Source of the DNA: Luidia sarsii
Lineage: Eukaryota; Echinodermata; Asteroidea; Paxillosida; Luidiidae
Assembly: GCA_949987565.1 (NCBI GenBank)
Contig: OX465102.1
Span: 24,466,760-24,530,759 of the forward strand
Direction: 5' to 3'
DNA: 64,000 nucleotides
The translations under genes and the position numbers were made by a program. Positions 34,001 to 42,629 of the stretch are shown piece by piece (position 1 is the stretch's first letter; each line of letters begins with the position of its first letter). The notes beneath the pieces are model-generated. The model searched no databases. It was not told the DNA's origin and worked only from the letters and a program-made list of their open reading frames with translations.

Positions 34001-37000
34001 AGGCTAGGTGGAAGAGGCTGGGAGGAAGAGGCTAGGAGGGAGAGGCTGGGAGGAAGAGGCTGGGAGGATGAGGCTGGGAGGAAGAGGCTAGGTGGAAGAG
34101 GCTGGGAGGGAGAGGCTGGGAGGGAGAGGCTGGGAGGAAGAGGCCGGGAGAAAGAGGTTGGGCGAAAGAGGCCGGGAGGAAGAGGCCGGGAGGAAGAGGC
34201 TGGGAGATAGAGGCTGGGAGGAAGAGGCCGGGAGGAAGTGGCTGGGAGGAAGAGGCCGGGAGGAAGAGGCTGGGAGGAAGAGGCTGGGAGGAAGAGGCTG
34301 GGAGGAAGAGGCTGGGAGGAAGAGGCTGGGAGGAAGTGGCTGGGAGGAAGAGGCCGGGAGGAAGAGGCCCGGAGGAAGAGGCCCGGAGGAAGAGGCCGGG
34401 AGGAAGAGGCTGGGAGGAAGAGGCTGGGAGGAAGAGGCTCGGAGGAAGAGGCTGGGAGGAAGAGGCTGGGAGGCAGAGGCTGGGATTGAAGGATTTCAAG
34501 GATACGTTTCATTCTGGGATCACACAAAGTGGATGCAGCTTTTTCAATTCAAGTCAAACAAAGGAAAAACTGACTGAGCACCTTTGGACAATTTGAAAAA
34601 TTGGTAAAGAAATCTATAAAAATCTCTTTTCTTTGGTAATTTTTCAATTCATTCAAAAGTTCCCAGTCAGTTTTTCCTTTTGTTTGGAGTTGACCTGGCT
34701 ACGGCAGCTCCAGAAACATCCCTTGCTTGAAACTTGATTCAAAGACTAGTTTTTTGTTTTTTTGTTCTTGGCAGGCCCTGACAAAACTGACCGACGACCA
34801 CACACTGGACGACATGTTTGTGTCGACCGCCGCCCAGAAGCGTCCTAGCGGTCAGGAAGAGGAGAGACAGCGGGCTGTGGCCATTGGTCAGCACCGTAAG
34901 ATGGCCGCCGCCCTGTCCAGGTGCCCGTACTGTGTGGACAGTCCTGAGATGCAGAAGCATCTGATCATTGCACTGGGAATTAAGGTATGGTGTTCATCAC
35001 GCCAGAAATGTGAAAGCATTCCTGTTCCTGTTCTCTCTTTGTAGAGTGCGATTGGCCATCTCAATTAGGCCTCTTGTCAAAACGATTATCGGTTTAGTGC
35101 CGGTTGAATTCATCCGACCGATAAAATTTCCCCCGGTAGAAAACCGATTGTACTGGACTGGACTCTGGGGTGAAAAATACACGATGGCTCTCCGGTGGAA
35201 ACGACATCGGACGGGTCAAATCATCTGATACCCAACCGATGATCTTTTTGACAAGAGACCTACATGTAAGTCAACTCATCAATTCTCTTGATTGGTCATC
35301 GCTGTTGCTATCTTAATTAGTCAACTCCAAACAAACCAAGAAAAAACTGACTGGGAACTTTTAAACAAATTGAACAATTGTGACAAAGAAAATAGTTTTC
35401 ACATTTTTCTTTGCCAATTTTTCAATTTCACTCTTTGTCCTTTGTCCTTTGTCTCCTTTGTCTCTTTGTCCTTTGTTTCTCATCCGTGTCCTATTCACTC
35501 TCCCCCCTTCCTTCGTGTACATGTATCTGTTTTGTCCTTGTCACTCTGCCTTTGAGAAAGATCCTGCTAGGATCGAAACGTCAGGCCCACTAAATTTTAA
35601 TTTTTCAATTTGTTCAAAAGTTCCTAGTCAGTTTTTTCTTGGTTTGTTTGACTTGAATTGAAAAAGCTGCATCCACTTTGTGTGATCCCCGAGCTGTCAT
35701 TGCCAGATTTACAACAAATAGTTTTTTGCATCTGAATGAAAGCTGGGTTGTGATTCCTTGAGATATACTGCAGTAAATGGTTGAATTGCTTCTGACTGGC
35801 GCCCTTACCCCGGCAAAGATTAATTGACTATTTGGGAGGCCATCATCTAAGGGCTGTATAGCTCAGATGGAAGAGCACTGGTACGTGTATGTTAATCCAG
35901 ACGTCTCAGGTTCATGTCCCGGGCCAGTCAAAGTTTTCTCTGCCAATTTTTAAATCGATAAACTCATCAATTCTCTTGATTTGTCATCGTTATCAGTTGC
36001 AGCAGTACATCGGCTCTTCTTAATTGGTCACTTTGGTTATCTTTGTCTGTCCTTCAGGTGTACCTGTGCCTTCCCGCCAACCAGTCACTGACGGACGGTC
36101 ACTGCCTGATTGTGCCCATGCAGCACGTAGTGGCCAGCACAGCCGTGGACGAAGATGTCTGGAGTGAAATGCAGGTGAGCAAAGCAACAGCCCCCATACC
36201 CACGCGACCCACAGATTGAGGGGGGTTCGAGTCTAGCCAGGGTCTGTGGTGCTTGTGTCCCTGTGCATGACGCTTTGTCACAAATTACTTCCCTCCCCCG
36301 TCATTTCGTTGGCGTTTTCACAAAGTGCTAGGATTGAAACGTCGGGCCATCTAAATTCACAATGTGTGTGTTTTTGTTGCTAGATTTACCGCAAGGGACT
36401 GACGAGGATGTTTGAGGATCAGGAGCAGGACGCCATCTTCCTTGAGACCTGCATGAACCCACAGGGTCAGAGACACATGGCCATGGAGTGCATTCCTATG
36501 CCCAAAGAGCTCGGCGACATGGCTCCTATATACTTCAAGGTACGGCAATGGGGGGGAGTGGTGGTGGGGGAGTACTAGTAGTTACATGTACAAGGGCTGT
36601 TTCCACTGCACCAAATAAACGTGATTATTTGGATTGCGATCGTGATTCAAACTCCACTTTTTTTGCGTGTGTGGACACAATAAATGCGATTATTACTGGG
36701 ATTTGAATCGTGATTTGGACTCCACTAAGAGTGAGACTTTTTAAAGTAATCGCATTAATTTGCGACTCGGTGTGTGTGGGAACGCTCCACTGGATCGCAC
36801 CGGTTTTTTTTAATCCCATAACCATCTTCATAACCATAAGTTTCATAAAATTTAGTGGGCCTGACGTTTCGATCCTAGCAGGACCTTTCTCAAAGACCTT
36901 TCTCTGCCTTTGAGAAAGGTCCTGCTAGGATCGAAATGTCAGCCCCACTAAATTTTATGATTTGCATTTTGGTAATTTTAGTCAGTAAGCAGTTTGCATC

Positions 37001-39718
37001 ATTTTTGTATATCACTTTAAAACATAAGTTTCATGTAAATCTGTTAACATTTCTGTTGTTCGATCTTACCAATGTTGTGTAGGGGCTTTAATCGCACGCC
37101 GTGTATTTTCAAATCATTTTTGTAACTACGTAGTGTAATTCTTGTTTGGGAATCAGCGATAACAAGCGCATATCAGCCATTTGTGTTGTGCAGAATTTGC
37201 CCTCTGATATTTAGCAATTTTTTTATATTTCAGGTCATGTTAGTCGGTGTGGATTGCACAATTTGTGCCCTTTTTTTTTGTTTTTTCAATGGTAGTGTAC
37301 ATGTTTGTCTAGTACCCTGACTACTATTCTTTTGTTTCACGCGCAGAAAGCCATCCAGGAATCGGAGTCGGAGTGGTCCCAGAACAAGAAATTGGTGGAC
37401 ACAAGAAAGAAGGACATCCGTAAGAGTGTAAGTGTGAGAGACAGGGGAGGATTTGGAAAAATCCTTACGATCTGACATGACACCACTCCTGATGGGCATA
37501 TCCACCGTCATCGCATTGGGTCCTCATGCTTCAGTGTGTTACTCATTGCCTTTAATACAATTGGTCGTAGTTACGATGAGTTTGGTGTAAATCCTTGGTG
37601 TGATCCTTGGGGCGTGATCCTTGGTGATATATGGCAGTTAATGGATGAATGCTTCTGACTGGCACCCCCACCCCAGTAGTTGACTACCGGGTATTTGGGA
37701 AGGCCCCCACCTAAGGGCTGGATACTAGCTCTGCGGGTTAAAGCACTGGTTCATTTAAATAGAGGTCTCAGGTTTACGTCCCAGTCCACTCAAATTTCCT
37801 TTGCTGTTTGTATAAATCGTTTCAAATTTCCGAGTTAGGTTTCCTTTGCTGTGTTTGTGAATACAAGAAAGGAAATTTTCTATTTTACCCTGTGCATACG
37901 GACGACATCTATAGCCGGTCTGGGACCTTTGAAATTTGGACACCTCTATTGTCCAGATTGTAGACAAAGATGCTTTTCAGCAATATTTATCATGACAGAC
38001 ACTTTTCATTGACATCAGTTGCTGCATGAATTGCCAGATTGGTGGTAACAATTGTGCTATTGTGGGGTTTCATTGTGAACAATAGAGGGTCTGCGCGCTG
38101 CTACGGAAGACAGCGTGCTGGCATGCCCCACAACCAATGCGGTCACTGGACAGAATGTGGAATGCACCCACTGCCTTTATTGCAAATTGCACGCTCAGTT
38201 GCGTCAGTCCAGGTGGAACCGTTGTCCGCTGGAGTGCAGGCATTTTGCGGTCAAAGTGTAGCAGTACACACAGTTCTCAGTCTCGCATTACACAGCCTAC
38301 GCTCCATTGTACTACACTTAAAGGACACCTCTTTGAGGGCGGATAATCCCTTGACAAAAGCCACACAGATTTCCGAATTGTGCCACATTTGATACGCTGA
38401 TATGCTTATACTCTTATTGATTTATTTTGCAGGTTTATTGTTCCTTGATTGTTAAGCAAGCTTTAGAAATTTGCCATGGGCACGAAAATAATCCCGCCGT
38501 CAAGGGGTTAACGTTACTTCAACCTTGGAAATGTATTCTTTTTCTCTCCGCTTTCTGGCACAGATCCCACAGGGCTTTCCGTACTTTAGTGTGGACTTTG
38601 GACTTGACGGAGGATTTGCTCACGTCATTGAAGACGAGAAGGTCTTCCCTCACTACTTTGGAAAGGTATGGCCGAGACTACATGTACATGTATCAGCTCT
38701 CTTTGACTCTCTGCAAAATGAAACATTACCGACGATACCTATGCTGTTCATGACGTAGGCTCCAATTTTTCCTTAGCTTAGACTATTCTACTCTTACCTG
38801 ATGTTTGGATCATATTAGGATCTATTTCAATACCAGGACCATCTTTTTTCTCTTTTTCTCTCTCTCTGTCTATATTTCTTTGACTGTCTGTCTCCCTCCC
38901 CTCTGTCTTCTTATGTCGCTGTCTGTCTCTCCCCCTCTCTTTCTCTTGGCCTTTCTTTCTCTCTGTATCTGTCCCTCTGTCTCTTTCCCTTTATCTCTTT
39001 GTCTCTCTGTCTATATCTCTTTGTATTTCTGTCTGTTTGTTTGTTTGTCTGTCTCCCTCCCCTCTGTCTCGTTTTGTCTCTGTCTGCCCTGCCTGTCTCT
39101 GCCTCTCCCTCTCTGTCTCTGTGTTTCTCTCCCTGTCTGTGTGTACATGTATGTCTTTCGTTCTGTCTGTTTCTGTCTCTCCCTCTTGCTCTTGGTCTTT
39201 CTGTCTCTCTGTATCTGTCACTCTGGCTCTTTTTCCTTTATCTCCCTTTCTCTCTGTCTATATTATTTTGTCTTTCTACCTATCTGTTTGTATCCCTTTC
39301 CTCTGTCTCGATTTGGCTCTGTCTGTCTCTCCCTCTCTGTCTGTGTTTCTCTCCCTGTCTGTGTGTACATGTATGTCTATCTGTCTTTCTGTCTATTTCT
39401 CTATTTCCCTCTCTCTTTCTCTTGCTCTCTCTTTCTCTCTGTATCTGTCCCTCTGACTCTTTCCCTTTATCTCTGTCTCTCTCCATCTCTCTCTCTCTCT
39501 TCCTCCCTCTAATCTGTCTTTTTCTCCCTGCCTTTCTCCCTTGCTCTCTTTCCTTGTCTGTATGTTTACAGGAGATAGTGGGCGGGATGATGGATCTTGA
39601 GCCGCAGCGGTGGCGACGGCCACACCGCCAGAGCTTTGAGGACCAGCGCCGCAAAGTGCTGCAGTTCAGTGACTGGTGGAAGCCTTTTGACTGGACCCAG
39701 AGAATTGGCAAGGACTGA
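22014..39718 (+). CDS. CWF19L2: CWF19L2, CwfJ/CWF19-family spliceosome-associated protein, complete
   Basis: Fifteen coding exons: 22014-22103, 23663-23767, 24659-24805, 25358-25486, 27594-27725, 28802-29008, 29382-30314, 31533-31769, 32645-32785, 34775-34984, 36058-36174, 36384-36539, 37347-37427, 38564-38665 and 39572-39718 (TGA). 977 residues, slightly longer than the vertebrate protein (about 890). Residues 66-114 are Lys-rich, 271-581 (one 933-nt exon) Arg/Asp/Ser-rich with RD-type dipeptides. From about 735 the CwfJ domains follow: [19 protein letters not shown], then the HIT-like [32 protein letters not shown], and in the second domain [19 protein letters not shown] and [20 protein letters not shown]. 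The family works in late or disassembling spliceosomes (Drn1/Cwf19, lariat turnover) in the nucleus. Every intron is phase 0. Introns 3, 9 and 14 hold large satellites, and intron 1 a foldback transposon. Confidence 0.96.
22231..22380. mobile_element. Palindromic MITE, GTCCGAGTAACTTGG family
   Basis: GTCCGAGTAACTTGGACCC near the start with an internal hairpin GTTTCGGGTGAC / GTCACCCGAAAC and a second GTCCGAGTAACTT block near 22350. The same family is at 54857-54978. CWF19L2 intron 1. Confidence 0.65.
22632..23521. mobile_element. 890-bp foldback element, Mutator (MULE)-like, with 9-bp target duplication
   Basis: Two nearly identical inverted arms, 22632-23052 and 23102-23521 (about 420 bp each), around a 49-bp loop. 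Ends are TAGTTGCGGTAACCGT and its complement. A perfect 9-bp direct repeat AGACCGACG flanks it (22623-22631 and 23522-23530). Long inverted repeats plus a 9-bp duplication are the Mutator hallmark. Each arm encodes the same 80-codon frame (22967-22725 minus; 23186-23428 plus) differing at one residue; I do not recognise it. CWF19L2 intron 1. Confidence 0.88.
23795..23990 (+). repeat. Degenerate copies of the CTGTAGCCACTAAGCTAG repeat
   Basis: Two diverged units with GGCTTCCRTRGA and TTTAAAGCCGT, related to the array at 45440-46110 and a fragment at 48190-48360. Confidence 0.5.
24236..24530 (-). repeat. Long copy of the family H repeat
   Basis: Same architecture as 16414-16690: TTAGAGGGCC, CTAGCAGGACCTTTCTCAAA, then GGGAAGGAAAGCCCTGACAC and the purine-rich tail. 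CWF19L2 intron 2. Confidence 0.75.
24836..25275 (+). repeat. (GA)n-rich purine tract, about 440 bp
   Basis: Nearly uninterrupted GAGAGGGAGAGA-type sequence in CWF19L2 intron 3, beginning about 30 bp after the exon 3 donor. Ser/Leu-rich and Arg/Glu-rich frames on the two strands are artefacts. Mirror-symmetric purine tracts of this kind can form triplex DNA (known property; inference here). Confidence 0.93.
25627..26917. mobile_element. hAT-like non-autonomous element, 1291 bp, nested in a family H repeat
   Basis: Flanked by a perfect 8-bp direct repeat GGCAGAGG (25619-25626 and 26918-26925). Imperfect ends TAAGGCTGGGTCGG and (inverted) TAGTGTTGCGACA, with subterminal CACCGGTTCCCG / CGGGAACCGGTG in opposite orientations. 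The flanks join into a continuous family H repeat (TTTCTCAAAGGCAGAGG + ACATGTAAC), which dates the insertion as younger. No transposase domain recognised. CWF19L2 intron 4. Confidence 0.8.
28084..28518. mobile_element. MITE with GGGYCRTTYCCACTAC termini
   Basis: Left GGGTCATTCCCACTAC and, inverted from the right, GGGCCGTTTCCACTAC, flanked by TA on both sides. Inside, AATCGCGATT and AAATAATCGC motifs recur in both directions. A related element in the opposite orientation lies at 36594-36805. CWF19L2 intron 5. Confidence 0.72.
29110..29220 (+). mobile_element. SINE-1 copy
   Basis: AGGGCTTGATGGCTCAGATG with B box GGGTTCAAGTCCC and the tail AGAGTTTTCTTTACCAATTT. CWF19L2 intron 6, directly after a pogo-type MITE end (29058-29104). 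Confidence 0.75.
30790..30905. repeat. Family H repeat, palindromic dimer
   Basis: Two family H cores meet head-to-head around CTCAAAGGCCTTTGAG (centre about 30856), forming an almost perfect hairpin of about 50-bp arms. A second such dimer is at 36838-36960. Confidence 0.85.
31180..31500 (+). repeat. Dispersed repeat, family B
   Basis: Shares GCCACAGTTTGTGTGTTAAA, AGGTTTTAGCTCAAATGG and TCTTCCTAATGTTGTATTGG with 31925-32292 (same orientation) and part of 42785-42935. CWF19L2 intron 7; function unknown. Confidence 0.7.
31925..32292 (+). repeat. Dispersed repeat, family B, second copy
   Basis: Starts AAGGCCCTATACAACATTGG and ends ATGTTGTATTGGGCCTTTAA; these ends are themselves inverted repeats, which suggests a MITE origin. 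CWF19L2 intron 8. Confidence 0.7.
32790..34490 (+). repeat. 1.7-kb, 14-bp purine-rich minisatellite
   Basis: Unit GGCTGGGAGGAAGA, about 120 tandem copies with point variants (GGCTAGG, GGCCGGG, GGAGGGAGA). It starts about 5 bp after the exon 9 donor and fills most of CWF19L2 intron 9. Because 14 is not a multiple of 3, all frames read 14-residue periodic peptides; long open frames on both strands (up to 267 codons) are artefacts. Confidence 0.95.
35075..35264. mobile_element. MITE, GGCCTCTTGTCAAAA family
   Basis: Left GGCCTCTTGTCAAAACGATT, right AATGATCTTTTTGACAAGAGACC-type inverted end (GACAAGAGACC at 35250-35260), flanked by TA on both sides; internal CCGATAA and ACCGAT motifs. CWF19L2 intron 10. 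Confidence 0.65.
35548..35960 (+). repeat. Composite: family H core + GATCACACAAAGTGG module + SINE-1
   Basis: A family H core (35548-35605) runs into a module ending in CACTTTGTGTGATCCC, then TTCTGACTGGCGCCC, then a full SINE-1 (35845-35960; TAGCTCAGATGGAAGAGCAC and GGTTCATGTCCC). The same modules are chained near 34505-34720, 37590-37805 and 41945-42150, so they travel together. Confidence 0.7.
36838..36960. repeat. Family H repeat, palindromic dimer
   Basis: Opposed cores CCTAGCAGGACCTTTCTC and GAGAAAGGTCCTGCTAGG separated by about 15 bp. CWF19L2 intron 12. Confidence 0.85.
37875..38200 (+). repeat. Repeat forming an inverted pair with 42140-42455
   Basis: About 320 bp with GCATGCCCCACAACC, TGCATGAATTGCCAG and TGCAAATTGCACGCTCAGTT, matched in reverse complement at 42140-42455. 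The pair flanks the 3' end of CWF19L2 and the spacer to CEP44. Confidence 0.7.
38845..39560 (+). repeat. (TCTC/TGTC)n pyrimidine tract, about 715 bp
   Basis: CTCTCTGTCT-type sequence with an internal imperfect duplication (blocks containing CCCTGTCTGTGTGTACATGT near 39130 and 39352). It runs into the acceptor of the last CWF19L2 exon and so acts as a giant polypyrimidine tract. Confidence 0.93.
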
Positions 39719-42629
39719 GACGGTGAAACCTCATCCCCCAATAACGGACGAACCAACACGGACAAAACAATTGAAATCCACGCACTTTGTATTTCATCGG
39801 GAGCCTTGCAGAAGGGCAGAAGGGCAAAAGGTCACTAAGGTCATTAATTACTCATAAGGCAAACAAAATATATATAGTTCTGCTTCCGGTTTCTAGCCTG
39901 CATCCCTAATTTTTTTATTGGGAAACAATGATGATAACAAAAATCAATGTGTAATTTGATCGTATTATTCTATTAAGGCTTGACCACATGCAGATGCCTC
40001 CATATGATTGTAAAAAAAAAATATTGGCCAAAAATAACAAGAATTCCCTACCTACCTACCCTATTTTGAAATGCGATGTAATCAGAAGCAGAACTAGCTT
40101 TTGTTTTGGCCTGACCAGTATTTTTGTACGTGCTTTAATCCTCTCACATTCTGTGTTCAAAATATTACGGCATGATGAAGTAAAATCTTATTTTTTTAAA
40201 AACTGAAAAACGGACCAGACGGAATTTGTTCCCAGCAGAAGGGCGTAAGGTGATGTTGGTGTCTGAATGCACTTATTCTCTTTTGCAGGGCACCCAACGA
40301 TTTCCAAATACTGAACCAGTAAAATGGTTCAACTGTACAAAGGAATCACAGCACCATGTAAAGGGGGTGCTCTTTTTGCGAGTGAGCGGGGTTCTAAAAA
40401 GAACCACACTCACTCATAGAACCACACTCACTGAGTGTGGCTGTAAGAACTCACTCACCGGAGTGAGTGAGTTTTGTTTGGACTTTTACTTCCATTTGTA
40501 CCAGCCTTCACTTTGCAGTCTTTGTTTGTTAAAGATTACATTATTAAATCATCTGGTAAATGAGAATCCAAAATGATAGTTTTTATGTTTTCAGTTATTT
40601 GTGTTGTCAGTTCTTTTGGTCAAATCTTGAGGCTGGAGGGCTTGATCCTGGCAGAGCATTTCTTAAAGTTTGAAAACAAAATATTTTCTATATTTTCGTT
40701 TTCAGTTATTATTTCGCTCATTCATTCAGTCACACTTCATACAGAGGCGGCGACTTATCAAAATTAAAAAGTGTAAACCTGTCAAACGATACTGAATCAC
40801 CCAATTAACATACAGTTGCAGTTACAAATGGGGCGGGTTGGTGTTTGACTTTGCTGGTTTTCCGATGCTACTTACGCAAAGGTACATGTACATATGCACA
40901 TCAAAGTGCCAAAATACCAGCGACGTATTTTTTTGCGCAGGAGGCTGGTTCTGTAGCTGGGCCAGCTTACATTCCATCATGGGCACGAATCTAGGTCCTT
41001 TGAATTTACCTCCATCTTGGAAATCGAGCCCCCTTAGTATAGATGGGCCTATAAGGCCTATAACGCAGTGGAAACAGCAAACAAAATGTAGATTGCTTTG
41101 ATGGAAGATTTATTCATTTATTTGGAAATGATAGTTACGTCACATCTCAAGTAATTTCCTGGAGTTCCATTTATCCCAGGAAAGGCAGTCAAAAACATGA
41201 TGGGTTGACTTTTAAGCAAATTCTTTTCTCATTTTTTAATCTACAAATGCCCAAGTATTTGACACCACCATTTTCCCATTAACAGACATTTTCACAAACC
41301 TTTTACCTGACCATCAGCAGATCAGCCCATTTTATAGGAAACATTCATTATTTCATTCTCCGAACCATTTTTTACGGCCTTTTCATCTCAGCACATGAAA
41401 CTTCACAGAATCACATAAATTGGAAAATAACAAATACATTTTTTTTTTACAAACTTCTGCTTGCATATTTTTGCAACTTTCCTCTCTTAGCTTTGTCGAT
41501 TGGTCTATAAAATCAGATTTCTTTTCGAACAAAAACTGCAACACAATTCTTTTGTTTAAGTTAATTTTGGATGCCTGTGTCGAAGACGTGGTTCATCAAG
41601 TCATTTACAACAAGCAGCTCAACACTTTAGAACTCCACAAAGTAATGAAAATAAATAAATAAATAAATTTATATTTATATATATACATTTCAAGTCAAAC
41701 TTGTCATTTTCTTTAGCTGAAACTCTATACATTGTAACTAATGTTCTCAACAAAATTGTAACTGAAATCTTCATAGACAAACATTTATGTCTTGATTTTT
41801 AATTAAATTGTCCAATCAAATAATATACAAAATCCATATGCCGTAGTACCGGTAGTTAGTTAGTTCATCAAAATATAAATGGTATTCAGGTAAATTACAA
41901 GACAATTCGAATGATAAAAGGCAGCCTTCTCAAAGAGTTCACTATACATGTACTTTGCCGGGGTGGGGGCGCCAGTCAGAAGCAATTCATGCACTCACTA
42001 TCATATATCTCCAGGCATCATATCCGCGCTTTCATTCAGATGCAAACAGCCAATTGTTGTAAACCTGGCTACGGCAGCTCAGGGATCACACAAAGTGGAC
42101 GCAGCTTTTTCAACTTCATTTTCAAACAAAAAGGAAAGAATCAACCAACTGAGCGTGCAATTTGCAGTGAAGTCAGTGGGTGCATTCCAGTCTGTCCAGC
42201 GACTGCATTGCCAGTGGGGCATGCCAGCACACTGTATTCCATAGCAGCGCGCAGTCCCTCGATCATTCACAATGAAGTCCCACAATAGCGCAATTGTTAC
42301 CGCTAATCCGGCAATTCATGTAGCAACCGATGTCAAAACAGGTATTTGTCAAGTCAGATATTGCTGAAAAAATACCTTTGTCTAGAATTTTGACAGTAGC
42401 AGCGTCCAAATTTGGAAGGTCCTAGAGCCGCTATAGCCGTCATCCGTCCAAAAGGGGTTAACAAGAAAAGAACAAAAAAATCATAACACCCTCTAAACCC
42501 GATCATAAAACTTCAAAATACCTCAACAGTGTTTCCAAACTGGTGAAAGTAAATTGGATTCTTGCCTAAGGACGCATGAGCTGGGGTCAAGAACTTTAAG
42601 TTTGGGCATGTCCTGGGGATTGGTTGTTC
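39719..42629. other. CWF19L2-CEP44 convergent spacer and presumed 3' UTRs
   Basis: No gene recognised. It is A/T-rich, with short hairpins such as the GAACCACACTCACT repeats at 40395-40470, a block of AATAAATAAATAAA near 41655, and repeat modules from 41945 onward (GGGGGCGCCAGTCAGAAGC, GGGATCACACAAAGTGGACG). Confidence 0.5.
42140..42455 (-). repeat. Inverted partner of the 37875-38200 repeat
   Basis: Reverse complement of the upstream copy: CTGAGCGTGCAATTTGCAGT, GGGGCATGCCAGCAC, CCGGCAATTCATGTAGCAAC. Lies in the CEP44 3' flank. Confidence 0.7.

Noticed and set aside
33724..34527. 267-codon minus-strand frame and several 110-160-codon plus frames
   Set aside because: All are readings of the 14-bp minisatellite, with 14-residue periodicity and no start or domain logic.
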